Source: an uncultured Prochlorococcus sp. | GTDB lineage: Bacteria; Cyanobacteriota; Cyanobacteriia; PCC-6307; Cyanobiaceae | NCBI GenBank assembly: GCA_902616595.1 | Contig: CACMTJ010000009.1 | Location: forward strand, 1-44,551 | DNA length: 44,551 nucleotides | Direction of reading: 5' to 3' | Shown here: piece after piece, positions 35,754-44,172 of the stretch | Numbering within the stretch: the stretch's first letter is position 1 | Layout of the letters: each line of letters begins with the position of its first letter | The notes under the pieces: model-generated | What the model was told of the DNA's origin: nothing | The model's database searches: none | Seen by the model: the letters and a program-made list of their open reading frames with translations, nothing else | Made by a program: the position numbers and the translations under genes

Positions 35754-37022
35754 ATGAAAATAACTCTATTTTTATTTCTTTTATTTTTACCAGCCTTTTT
35801 CGCAGCGAGTGAACTCTCTTTTTTATTAATAAGGCCAAGTAAAGTTTTAAGGTTAATAGAAGAAAAAAAGAAGGGAGCATTTGCAATTTTAAAAATTCAA
35901 AAACGCTTTAGATCTTCATTAATTGCTTCTCAATTTGGAGTGACAATTTCATTAATTGCAATTGGATGGCTCAGCAATAACCTGGCTAATGATTATTGGA
36001 AAAGAAACATTTTATCAAATAGATTTTATGATCTTCTATTATTTTTATTTGTTGTTTTAGTTGTTACTCTTGTTTCTGGACTAATTCCAAAAGCTTTAGT
36101 AATTAACAATCCAGAATCTGCTGCATTAAAATTAACCACAATATTCGATGCCGTAAGAAAAGCTATGAATCCTATTGTGAAAACAATAGAATTCTTTGCT
36201 AGCGCCTGTTTAGGCTTGTTCAATTTAAATAACAAATGGGATTCTTTAAACTCCGGTTTATCTGCTGGAGAATTAGAAACTCTCATAGAAACAGATAATG
36301 TAACAGGTTTAAAACCAGATGAGAAGAATATTCTTGAAGGAGTTTTTGCTTTAAAAGATACACAGGTTAAAGAAGTGATGATTCCAAGATCTGAAATGGT
36401 AACTTTGCCAAAAAATATAACCTTTTCAGAACTTATGAAACAAGTCGACAAAACTCGACATGCTCGCTTCTTTGTGATTGGTGAGTCTTTAGATGATGTA
36501 TTGGGTGTATTAGATTTGCGTTATCTAGCTAAGCCAATATCAAAAGGTGAAATGGAAGCCGATACATTATTAAAGCCATTCCTTTTACCGGTAACAAAAA
36601 TAATAGAAACATGTTCATTAGCAGAAATATTTCCAATAGTAAGAGACTACAATCCGTTCTTACTAGTAGTTGATGAACACGGTGGGACAGAGGGACTCAT
36701 AACTGCAGCTGATCTAAATGGGGAAATAGTTGGAGAGGAAATGCTCAATAATAGAATTTATTCAGATATGAGAATGTTAGATAATTTCTCTAAAAAATGG
36801 TCAATAGCGGGAAAATCAGAAATTATAGATATCAATAAAAAGTTAGGATGTTCTATTCCAGAAGGAGCAGATTATCATACCCTTGCTGGATTTCTGCTAG
36901 AAAAATTTCAAATGGTTCCAAAGATTGGTGATGTTTTAGATTTTAGTAACATTAAATTTGAAGTTATTTCTATGTCAGGTCCAAAAATTGATCGTGTTAA
37001 AATTATTCTTCCCAAAAGCTAA
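35754..37022 (+). CDS. CorC/HlyC (TlyC)-type membrane protein with DUF21 and CBS domains
   Basis: A 422-residue protein. The N-terminal membrane domain (DUF21/CNNM type) has hydrophobic stretches at about 1-25, 55-80, 90-120 and around 130-160. A CBS pair follows at about 205-330, starting VKEVMIPRSEMVTLPKN and including LLVVDEHGGTEGLIT. A C-terminal CorC_HlyC domain runs from about 345 to 420. The family is often called hemolysin-like, but members are now mostly tied to Mg2+ or Co2+ efflux and membrane integrity. Substrate here is unknown. It starts 18 bases after the tRNA and probably reads with the dehydrogenase gene 50 bases downstream. Confidence 0.88.
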   Translation: MKITLFLFLLFLPAFFAASELSFLLIRPSKVLRLIEEKKKGAFAILKIQKRFRSSLIASQFGVTISLIAIGWLSNNLANDYWKRNILSNRFYDLLLFLFVVLVVTLVSGLIPKALVINNPESAALKLTTIFDAVRKAMNPIVKTIEFFASACLGLFNLNNKWDSLNSGLSAGELETLIETDNVTGLKPDEKNILEGVFALKDTQVKEVMIPRSEMVTLPKNITFSELMKQVDKTRHARFFVIGESLDDVLGVLDLRYLAKPISKGEMEADTLLKPFLLPVTKIIETCSLAEIFPIVRDYNPFLLVVDEHGGTEGLITAADLNGEIVGEEMLNNRIYSDMRMLDNFSKKWSIAGKSEIIDINKKLGCSIPEGADYHTLAGFLLEKFQMVPKIGDVLDFSNIKFEVISMSGPKIDRVKIILPKS

Positions 37023-37072
37023 ATATGGCTTCCTATAGAGGATAATGATAATTAATATATGGATTTGAAATT

Positions 37073-38077
37073 ATGCAGCCAACCTCATCACCAGTAAAGG
37101 TTGGAGTCATAGGTATAGGGAATATGGGTTGGCATCATGCTCGAGTACTAAGTTTGCTCAAAGATGCAAATCTCATTGGAGTTGCAGATCCAAATGAAGA
37201 GAGAGGCAAATTAGCTATTGAGCAATTCCAATGTGAATGGTTCAAAGACTATAAAGACTTAATTCCAAAAGTTGATGCTATCTGTATCGCTGTCCCAACA
37301 CTACTTCATCAAAAAGTTGGACTAGATTGTCTAAAGGGAGGTACTAACGTTCTCATTGAAAAACCAATTGCAGCAAATGAGTTTGAAGCAAAATCTTTAA
37401 TAGAGGCCGCTAATTTAAGTAACTGTCTATTACAAGTTGGGCATATTGAAAGATTTAATCCTGCTTTTAGAGAATTAAATAAAATAGTTCATAATGAAGA
37501 AATTGTTGTTTTGGAAGCAAGAAGACATAGTCCTCATGCAGATAGAGCAAATGATGTATCTGTAGTAATGGATTTAATGATCCATGATATTGATCTAATT
37601 TTAGAACTAGTCAACTCTAAAATACAAAAATTAGCGGCAGTTGGAGGCAGAAATAGTGAAGGATTAATAGATTATGTCAATGCTACTTTGGTTTTTAAAA
37701 ATAATGTTATTGCAAGCTTGACTGCCAGTAAAATGAGTCACAAAAAAATTAGGAGTTTAAGTGCTCACTGCCAAAATGGACTAGTAGAAACTGATTTTTT
37801 AAATCACTCTCTTCAAATCCATCGAAAGTCTCATGAATCATACACTGCAGAACATGGAGAATTAGTTTATAGAAACGACGGATATGTTGAAGAAGTTAGC
37901 ACAACCTCCATTGAACCTCTTTATGCAGAATTGGAGCATTTTCTTAAGTGCGTTCAGGGCAAAGAAATACCTGAGGTGGATGGTGAGCAAGCCTCAAGAG
38001 CATTAAAAATTGCTGATTTTATAGAGAGTGCAGTAGAAAATTCCGGAGATGCGATTTTACTTGAGAATCCAGTCTAA
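37073..38077 (+). CDS. Gfo/Idh/MocA-family oxidoreductase
   Basis: A 334-residue NAD(P)-dependent dehydrogenase. The Rossmann start VGVIGIGNMGWHHARVL carries G-x-G-x2-G at 14-19. The conserved NVLIEKPIAANEFEA provides the EKP motif, and the HIERFNPAFREL and DLMIHDIDLILEL segments follow. Members act on sugar nucleotides, inositols or related sugars. The close match in layout to UDP-N-acetylglucosamine 3-dehydrogenase-like proteins is only suggestive. No sugar-biosynthesis cluster surrounds it here. It is convergent with psbK. Confidence 0.88.
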   Translation: MQPTSSPVKVGVIGIGNMGWHHARVLSLLKDANLIGVADPNEERGKLAIEQFQCEWFKDYKDLIPKVDAICIAVPTLLHQKVGLDCLKGGTNVLIEKPIAANEFEAKSLIEAANLSNCLLQVGHIERFNPAFRELNKIVHNEEIVVLEARRHSPHADRANDVSVVMDLMIHDIDLILELVNSKIQKLAAVGGRNSEGLIDYVNATLVFKNNVIASLTASKMSHKKIRSLSAHCQNGLVETDFLNHSLQIHRKSHESYTAEHGELVYRNDGYVEEVSTTSIEPLYAELEHFLKCVQGKEIPEVDGEQASRALKIADFIESAVENSGDAILLENPV

Positions 38078-38103
38078 TACTAACAATCTAAACTAAAAGA
38101 ATT

Positions 38104-38244
38104 TTATTTAAACCCAACAGCAGCTTGCCAAACAAAGACTAATAAAAAGAAAAATAAAGGAATCAGTGGAAGAACATCAACAGTTGGAGCAAAGGCCTTA
38201 TAAGCCTCGGGCAATTCAGCGAATGTATTAAATAGAATGAGCAC
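38104..38244 (-). CDS. psbK: Photosystem II reaction centre protein K (PsbK)
   Basis: A 46-residue precursor whose mature part reads [20 protein letters not shown] then [16 protein letters not shown], the invariant PsbK pattern of Pro-rich start plus one membrane helix ending WQAAVGF. PsbK sits at the PSII periphery near CP43. No ATG is available: the frame is closed by a TAA five codons upstream of the GTG at 38244, which I take as start. It lies 33 bases downstream of tgt on the same strand, so it may be transcribed with it. It is too short for some gene callers. Confidence 0.94.
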
Positions 38245-38277
38245 CTTTTTGGTAATTTAATTAATTATGATAAGAGG

Positions 38278-39396
38278 CTACCATGTATGGTGAGCAATAG
38301 AGGATGTTTTCCAAGGAGCGAAATCATTTGTAAAACAATTATCTCTAATTGCAGTAGAAATTGCATTGGTAAATCTTATTAAGTGCGCAATATTATGCAA
38401 ACTTATGAGAGTTAAGCCTAATATTTCGTCATTTCTAATTAGATGATGCAAATATGCTCGAGAATAGGACTTACAGGTTTCGCATTTACAAGTTTTGTCA
38501 ATCGGAGAAAAGTCATTTTTAAATCGAGAATTTCGCAAATTCAATCTTTCATCATTAAAAAATGCAGTCCCATGTCTTCCTAGTCTTGTAGGCAAAACAC
38601 AGTCAAATATATCGAATCCATTAGCAACAGCTAGAGAAATTTCTTTTAAAGAGCCAATTCCCATTAAATATCTTGGTTTATTTATTGGTAAGAATTTAGG
38701 TACGTAATTAATTACACTATGTATTTCTTCGACTGCCTCGCCAACACTTACACCTCCCACTGCTATTCCAGGGAGATCAAAAGAACTTGTATATTTTGCA
38801 CTGTGTTCTCTCAATCTCGGATACTTTCCGCCTTGAACTATACCGAATAATGCTTGATTGGATTTCTGATGAGTCTCAACACATTTTTGCAACCATGAAT
38901 GAGTTCTGTGTAAAGAATCCTCAATATCATTTTCATTAGCTGTATGCGGAGGACAATGATCAAAAGCCATCGCAACATCCGATCCAAGATCCATTTGAAT
39001 CTGTATTACTTTTTCAGGTGATAAAAAAACATGACTACCATCTCTTGGATTTTTGAATTCCACGCCTTTATCAGAAATATTATTTAATTTGGCTAAACTA
39101 AAAACTTGATATCCTCCTGAATCAGTAAGAATAGGCTTAGGCCAATTCATGAACTTATGTATTCCGCCAGATTCTTTAACTAGTTTTTCTCCAGGTTGTA
39201 AATGAAGATGAAAGGTATTTGAGAGAATCATTTCTGATCCTGTAGAAATTAACTGCTTAGATGAAATTCCTTTAACCGTTGCCAAAGTACCCACAGGCAT
39301 AAATTTTGGTGTTTTTACCTGACCATTTGGTGTATGAAATATACCAGTTCTTGCCGCTGTATTACTGCAATTCGATGTAATTTCAAATTCAAACAC
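38278..39396 (-). CDS. tgt: tRNA-guanine transglycosylase (queuosine/preQ1)
   Basis: A 372-residue TGT that swaps G34 of GUN anticodons for preQ1. Asp92 is in [11 protein letters not shown], the nucleophile candidate Asp265 is in [11 protein letters not shown], and the zinc site is Cys303, Cys305, Cys308 with His334 (CKCETC, then ISLHNIAH). [12 protein letters not shown] is also typical. Length and residue order agree with bacterial TGT. The start is GTG at 39396. It precedes psbK, an association reported in other cyanobacteria as far as I recall. It is divergent from cobS. Confidence 0.95.
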   Translation of the reverse strand: MFEFEITSNCSNTAARTGIFHTPNGQVKTPKFMPVGTLATVKGISSKQLISTGSEMILSNTFHLHLQPGEKLVKESGGIHKFMNWPKPILTDSGGYQVFSLAKLNNISDKGVEFKNPRDGSHVFLSPEKVIQIQMDLGSDVAMAFDHCPPHTANENDIEDSLHRTHSWLQKCVETHQKSNQALFGIVQGGKYPRLREHSAKYTSSFDLPGIAVGGVSVGEAVEEIHSVINYVPKFLPINKPRYLMGIGSLKEISLAVANGFDIFDCVLPTRLGRHGTAFFNDERLNLRNSRFKNDFSPIDKTCKCETCKSYSRAYLHHLIRNDEILGLTLISLHNIAHLIRFTNAISTAIRDNCFTNDFAPWKTSSIAHHTW

Positions 39397-39495
39397 GATA
39401 ATTTTTTAAATTTTTTTGATCCTTTTTCATTAATCTACCCTATTATTTAATATTGAATCTATTTTTATCTCATCAAAAAATATTTAATAAAAAAT

Positions 39496-40236
39496 TTGGC
39501 AGGATCTTGGATTTTCTATACAACATTTCCCAAGATACCTTTAATTAATCCCGAATTTAAAAATATTGCACAATTTGCCCCGCCTTTAGGATTTTTGATT
39601 GGAATAATACAGAGTTATATTTTTCTTTTTTTAACCACAAACTCTTGGTCAATTTATGCATCTGCATTAATTTGTTTGGCTTCAGGATATTTAATTACTG
39701 GTGGTCTACACATTGATGGTTTAATGGATACTTTCGATGGTATTTTTGCGGGTAAAAAGAAACGTTTAAAAGCCATGAAAGACAGTAAAGTTGGGTCCTT
39801 TGGCGTTCAAGCTTTAGTTTTTATAACTTTAATTCAAATTGCTTGCATACTGAAAATTCAAAACCTAATAATTTTTGTTTTACCTATATGCTTATTTTGG
39901 GGAAGATTTTCAAATTTATTTTTTATAGAAAAGTTTAAATATATGAGTTATAAGAAAAAATCTATTAGTCACAAAAAGTGTTGGAATGGATTTAAAAAAG
40001 AATCTTTGATCTCCATTATTTTTCTTTTAATTTTCATTGCTTACCAGTTTGTTTCAATTACATCCCAAGCAATATTAATTAAATTTTTAATTCTTATTTT
40101 GATTGGTATTTTTCTAAGCTATTCTATCCCAAACATATTGGGTAATAAAATTGGAGGCTTCAACGGAGATGCTTGCGGCGCAAGTGTTGTACTAGTTGAA
40201 ACTGCTATGTTGTTTATGCATGCAATTCTTTTATAG
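39496..40236 (+). CDS. cobS: Adenosylcobinamide-GDP ribazoletransferase (cobalamin synthase)
   Basis: A 246-residue polytopic membrane enzyme that joins the lower ligand to the corrin ring in the last steps of (pseudo)cobalamin synthesis. The signature is LHIDGLMDTFDGIFAG (helix-flanked, D-x2-D-T-x-D), then RLKAMKDSKVGSFGVQA. About six membrane helices follow. The start is TTG at 39496; the usual N-terminal FYTTFPKIP start is present. Picocyanobacteria make pseudocobalamin, so the base used may be adenine; that is known from the group, not visible here. It overlaps the histidine kinase gene by 23 bases at the 3' end. Confidence 0.92.
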   Translation: MAGSWIFYTTFPKIPLINPEFKNIAQFAPPLGFLIGIIQSYIFLFLTTNSWSIYASALICLASGYLITGGLHIDGLMDTFDGIFAGKKKRLKAMKDSKVGSFGVQALVFITLIQIACILKIQNLIIFVLPICLFWGRFSNLFFIEKFKYMSYKKKSISHKKCWNGFKKESLISIIFLLIFIAYQFVSITSQAILIKFLILILIGIFLSYSIPNILGNKIGGFNGDACGASVVLVETAMLFMHAILL

Positions 40237-41350
40237 GTAGTTCTAAATAGAAAATATTTTTCTTCTTGAAATTTTTTGATTTCACATTATTATCAATAGA
40301 GTTATTTTCCAGCAATCTCAAATCTCCTCCAATTTGTTTTGCTAATTTCCTCGCCAAAAAAAGTCCCACACCAGTGCCGTCCTTTTTTTTAGCGGCAGAT
40401 CCTCTAAATCCTTTTTCAAAAATTTTCTCGTTTTCATTCTTGGTTATTTTTTTACCATCATCAAATATACAAAGTCCATTACTCGTGATGGCGATTCCAA
40501 TTTCAGCATCTTTTTGGGCATATTTAAACGCATTTTCTAAAAGATTTGCCGCAATTTCAGCAATTACAGCATATTTTGCCTTTAGTGGCGAAATAGTCCA
40601 ATCTGGCCAAAGAGCAGGTTCAGTCCAATCTCTATTCTCTAAGTCCGCATTTGCTTTACCCCTTTCTAATATTGGCCTCAATAAACTCTGAACAGTTATA
40701 ACCTTTTTATTATCTAAATTTGGTGGTAATAATAATCTTTCCTCTCCAATTTCCAGAGGAAGTTGAATACGTGAATTTAATTGCGCAAAAGAATCCATAT
40801 ATTGATTAATTTGTTTTTGCTCTATTATCATGCGTTCGACTATTTCAATAGAATCATCATTTGAACCTAGTCTTTTTATTAGTAATTTTGCATATGTCCT
40901 AATAGCGGCTAATGGATTCCTTAATTGATGGATTATGACATTGACCTGATTTTTTAAATAATTGATTTCTTCATTTTTATTTTGACGTTCTAATTCGATA
41001 GAGACGCATTTAGCTAAAGATATTGAAAGCGCTTTTAATCTAGAATCAAGAGATACTGGCCAATTGCCCCCTTTCAAATTAGTTTCTATCCTAAGGACAC
41101 CAAGTAAAATATCGTTTTCTTGAAGCGGGTACCATCTTCTATTAGGAGATGAAACTTTTAGTGAAGGATCATCTTCTATTGATGTGAGTAACATATCAAT
41201 TTGTGGCCATTGACCAATCATTTCAAAAGATGCTTTAGTTCCTTGCTTAGCTGAAGCAAGATAAACAACTAAATTAGTCACTCCCATTGAGCAACCAAAA
41301 CTCTCTAGCTGTTTAATAATCAGTTCTTCAAATTTTTTTGAAAGATTCAT
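40214..41350 (-). CDS. Sensor histidine kinase, possibly Hik2/CSK-like
   Basis: A 378-residue soluble histidine kinase. The N-terminal part (about 1-120) resembles a GAF-type sensor. The H-box IIHQLRNPLAAIRTYAKLLI has phosphoacceptor His141. The ATPase domain has the N-box ANLLENAFKYA, the G1 box IFDDGKK and the G2 box GTGVGLFLARKL. No membrane helix is evident. The H-box text and single GAF sensor recall Hik2, the cyanobacterial/chloroplast sensor kinase linked to redox and osmotic signalling. That is tentative, as I cannot align it. No response regulator is adjacent. Confidence 0.82.
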   Translation of the reverse strand: MNLSKKFEELIIKQLESFGCSMGVTNLVVYLASAKQGTKASFEMIGQWPQIDMLLTSIEDDPSLKVSSPNRRWYPLQENDILLGVLRIETNLKGGNWPVSLDSRLKALSISLAKCVSIELERQNKNEEINYLKNQVNVIIHQLRNPLAAIRTYAKLLIKRLGSNDDSIEIVERMIIEQKQINQYMDSFAQLNSRIQLPLEIGEERLLLPPNLDNKKVITVQSLLRPILERGKANADLENRDWTEPALWPDWTISPLKAKYAVIAEIAANLLENAFKYAQKDAEIGIAITSNGLCIFDDGKKITKNENEKIFEKGFRGSAAKKKDGTGVGLFLARKLAKQIGGDLRLLENNSIDNNVKSKNFKKKNIFYLELPIKELHA

Positions 41351-41399
41351 AATTAATGAAATTTTGGGAAATTTTTTTAAAAAAAACTTGAAAAAGGGC

Positions 41400-41427
41400 T
41401 TGTAAAATATGAAAAAAGTATTAAGAT
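41400..41427 (+). promoter_or_regulatory. Candidate promoter upstream of the DUF3155-type gene
   Basis: TTGTAA (41400-41405) and TAAGAT (41422-41427) with 16 bases between. Start of transcription would be near 41434, exactly where a folded leader begins. Confidence 0.4.
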
Positions 41428-41433
41428 ATATAA

Positions 41434-41511
41434 AGAGGTCTGACTTTAGCCAGCCTTAAATATGAATATTTAATCATATTTTAAGCTACATCAGGGGTTG
41501 ATGGGTCCTCT
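41434..41511 (+). ncRNA. Structured leader RNA or small RNA before the DUF3155-type gene
   Basis: Four helices can be drawn in 78 bases. The closing stem is AGAGG (41434-41438) with CCTCT (41507-41511). A short CTG/CAG hairpin is at 41440-41453. A long hairpin of 11 pairs with one bulged T runs from 41455-41465 to 41474-41485. A CATCA/TGATG hairpin with GGGGT loop is at 41489-41503. Together they make a multi-branch layout. No poly-T tail follows and the coding start is 90 bases downstream with a good AGGAG, so a 5' leader is more likely than a free RNA. I do not recognise the element. Confidence 0.4.
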
Positions 41512-41601
41512 ATGTAATTTGAAGTGAATTTAAAATCAAATATATAAGATTAGTAAAATAAATAAGACTAATCTCATTAATAATTTCAGGAGTACCAATC
41601 A

Positions 41602-41970
41602 ATGTCAAAAAAAAGAAAAAGAATCAGCAGAAGAAGATTGGCTGGACAAAGAGTAATGGCACATGTACCTATTTATCATATCGAAACTGGCAAACATAAA
41701 CCAGTTACAGCAGCAAGAAGATTCATAGCTGAAAATGGTCTCTCTGCCCCTTCAGTTTTCAATGTCAGAAGAAATGAACACACCACTGATAGATTTTTTT
41801 GGGGTGAAAAAGGGTTATTTAGCGCCCAATATGCTGAAGAAAATCATTTTCTATTTCCATCATTAAAAGTTGTAGTTGAAGGAATTGGTGAAGAAAAAAT
41901 ATTTGAGGGTCTAGAACTTACTGCCGATGATTGGGAAGAGATTGAAGAATATGAATATGCTTTTGTTTAA
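41602..41970 (+). CDS. Conserved cyanobacterial protein, DUF3155 type
   Basis: A 122-residue protein I assign to the DUF3155 family from its pattern. A basic N-terminus (MSKKRKRISRRRLAGQRVM) is followed by HIPxY-like HVPIYHIETGKHKPVTAAR, the core NEHTTDRFFWGEKGLFSAQ with EENHFLFPSLKV, and an acidic C-terminus. The basic head suggests binding to nucleic acid, but the function is unknown. The start has an excellent ribosome site (CAGGAG at 41587-41592, 9 bases before the ATG), rare in this window. A 250-base leader region with folded RNA precedes it. It overlaps the convergent esterase gene by 4 bases. Confidence 0.8.
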   Translation: MSKKRKRISRRRLAGQRVMAHVPIYHIETGKHKPVTAARRFIAENGLSAPSVFNVRRNEHTTDRFFWGEKGLFSAQYAEENHFLFPSLKVVVEGIGEEKIFEGLELTADDWEEIEEYEYAFV

Positions 41971-42584
41971 AAAATATTACTTATATTTGAACTTATAAAA
42001 TCAATTAAATTTGAATCAATTTGATGAAATCCATCGAATTCTAAGAATTCACAAAATTTAGAAGACTTACTCTTTACCTTTTCATAAATAGTCCTAGAAG
42101 CATCTATAGGAACCACGTCATCGAATAAACCATGACTAATAATCAATGGCGAGAATTTTTCTATAGGATCCCAGTTGGGATGAGCATAACCACTACAAGC
42201 AACAATTAATCCAAAATTTAACTTAAATCCCGCATCAATTGCCATTGCCGCACCCTGAGAAAACCCCAACAAAATTGTTTTTCTTAGTGGAATCTGATCA
42301 GTATCAAATTTTTTTAATGTAACTACAAGTTTATTTACTTCAACCTCAGCTCCATTCCAATCATGTGGGTATAATCCATACCACTGTCTTCCCTGACCGC
42401 TTGGGTGTAATCCAGGAGCCCTCAAAGAAATTACCTCAAAATCAAGATTTATTTTTTCGTTCATCATATTTCCAAATGTTAAAAGATCATCTGAATCAGC
42501 TCCCCAACCATGCATCAAAATAATTCTATGAGTTGCAGTTTGAGAGCTAATCGAGACAAATTCATGATTAATAGCATATTTCAT
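41967..42584 (-). CDS. Alpha/beta-hydrolase, phospholipase/carboxylesterase type
   Basis: A 205-residue serine hydrolase. The oxyanion region is LMHGWGADSDDL, the nucleophile Ser109 lies in GFSQGAAMA (GxSxG at 107-111), the acid lies in HGLFDDVVP (Asp155/156), and His187 is in FDGFHQID. This matches the Pfam Abhydrolase_2 group (carboxylesterase YpfH/EstB or thioesterase types). The substrate is unknown. The frame is open 10 codons further to a GTG at 42614, but the ATG at 42584 seems the better start. It lies back-to-back with purH at 33 bases. Confidence 0.85.
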   Translation of the reverse strand: MKYAINHEFVSISSQTATHRIILMHGWGADSDDLLTFGNMMNEKINLDFEVISLRAPGLHPSGQGRQWYGLYPHDWNGAEVEVNKLVVTLKKFDTDQIPLRKTILLGFSQGAAMAIDAGFKLNFGLIVACSGYAHPNWDPIEKFSPLIISHGLFDDVVPIDASRTIYEKVKSKSSKFCEFLEFDGFHQIDSNLIDFISSNISNIF

Positions 42585-42617
42585 GTTTATATTCTTAAGT
42601 AAGTAAACTTTCACATA

Positions 42618-44171
42618 ATGTCTCCATTAGCTTTAGTGAGTGTCTCTGATAAAAAAAATATAATCCCATTTTGTAAGGAGTTGGTAGAGCAATTTAATTA
42701 TAAAATTCTATCAAGTGGAGGAACTGCCAAACATCTAATAGAGGCAAAAATTCCAGTAATTAAAGTTGCTGATTTTACTAATTCTCCAGAAATTCTTGGA
42801 GGGAGAGTTAAAACTTTACATCCAAAAATACACGGGGGGATATTAGCTAAAAGAACTGATGAGGTACATAAAAAAGATATAGAAGCTAACAATCTGCAAT
42901 TAATTGACTTAGTAGTTGTAAATTTATATCCTTTTAAAAAAACTGTAGATCGGGGAGCTAAATGGGAAGATGCTATTGAAAATATCGATATCGGAGGGCC
43001 ATCTATGATTCGTTCTGCAGCTAAAAATCATAAAGATGTTTCCGTTTTGGTAGATCCTAATCAGTATCACAATTTTCTTGAAGAAAGTAAAAAAGGTGAA
43101 TTGAAAAACTCATATAAAGCAAAATTAGCCCTTGAAGCTTTTCAACATACAGCAGACTATGACGTAGCAATATCTAATTGGATAAGAGAAGAAAGAGATT
43201 TACAATCTTCAAAATATATTGAATCTTACCCACTAATCAAAACCTTAAGATATGGGGAGAATCCACATCAAAAAGCTTTCTGGTATGGTTTAAGTAAAAT
43301 TGGATGGAACTCAGCAGAACAAATACAAGGAAAAGACTTAAGTTATAACAATCTATTAGATCTAGAGTCGGCACTTTTAACAGCACTAGAATTTGGCTAT
43401 GCAGAAAAAGATGAACTTACAACCGACATGGTTGCCTCCGTTATTTTAAAACACAATAATCCTTGTGGTGCCTCTATAAGTAATTCAGCTTCCAAAGCAT
43501 TTCTGAATGCTTTGGAATGTGACTCTGTAAGTGCATTTGGAGGAATAGTTGCTTTTAATTCAAATGTTGATAGTGAGACCGCAATTCACCTCAAAGATAT
43601 TTTCTTAGAGTGTGTCGTAGCTCCATCTTTTGATGAAGAGGCTTTAGAAATTTTAAAAGTTAAAAAGAATTTAAGAATTTTAAAGTTTTCAAAAGATCAA
43701 CTTCCAAAAAAGAATCAAAATTCTACTAAATCAATAATGGGAGGATTACTAGTTCAAGATACTGATGATAGTAAAGAAAAAACTGAAAATTGGATTTCAG
43801 TAACTAATAAAAATCCCAGTAATCAAACTAACCTGGATCTAAATTTTGCATGGAAAATTTGTAAACATGTGAAATCTAATGCCATTGTTATTGCAAAAGA
43901 CCAAAAAACTATTGGGATTGGAGCTGGACAAATGAATAGAGTTGGAGCAGCAAAAATTGCATTAAAAGCAGCTGGAAGGTCATCTTCTGATGCTGTCTTG
44001 GCAAGCGATGGATTTTTCCCATTTGCAGATACTGTAGAACTGGCAAATGAATATGGAATAAAAGCTATTATTCAACCTGGAGGAAGTCTAAGAGACCAAG
44101 AAAGTATTGATATGTGTAATTTAAAAGGAATATCAATGGTATTTACGCAACAAAGACACTTTTTACATTAA
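42618..44171 (+). CDS. purH: Bifunctional AICAR transformylase / IMP cyclohydrolase
   Basis: A 517-residue PurH for the last two steps of IMP synthesis. The N-terminal cyclohydrolase (MGS-like) starts ALVSVSDKKNIIPFCKEL and includes LGGRVKTLHPKIHGGILAKR and NIDIGGPSMIRSAAKN. The C-terminal transformylase includes LRYGENPHQKAFWY, VILKHNNPCGAS (catalytic Lys-His), GIGAGQMNRVGA and the final SDGFFPFADTVELA. Length matches the family (about 510-530). It ends one base before the convergent DoxX-like stop. Confidence 0.96.
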   Translation: MSPLALVSVSDKKNIIPFCKELVEQFNYKILSSGGTAKHLIEAKIPVIKVADFTNSPEILGGRVKTLHPKIHGGILAKRTDEVHKKDIEANNLQLIDLVVVNLYPFKKTVDRGAKWEDAIENIDIGGPSMIRSAAKNHKDVSVLVDPNQYHNFLEESKKGELKNSYKAKLALEAFQHTADYDVAISNWIREERDLQSSKYIESYPLIKTLRYGENPHQKAFWYGLSKIGWNSAEQIQGKDLSYNNLLDLESALLTALEFGYAEKDELTTDMVASVILKHNNPCGASISNSASKAFLNALECDSVSAFGGIVAFNSNVDSETAIHLKDIFLECVVAPSFDEEALEILKVKKNLRILKFSKDQLPKKNQNSTKSIMGGLLVQDTDDSKEKTENWISVTNKNPSNQTNLDLNFAWKICKHVKSNAIVIAKDQKTIGIGAGQMNRVGAAKIALKAAGRSSSDAVLASDGFFPFADTVELANEYGIKAIIQPGGSLRDQESIDMCNLKGISMVFTQQRHFLH

Positions 44172-44172
44172 A

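Noticed and set aside
41434-41511. 6S RNA, 4.5S RNA or tmRNA
   Set aside because: The folded region lacks the 6S rod with central bubble, the SRP GGAAGC core and any tmRNA tag or tRNA-like ends.
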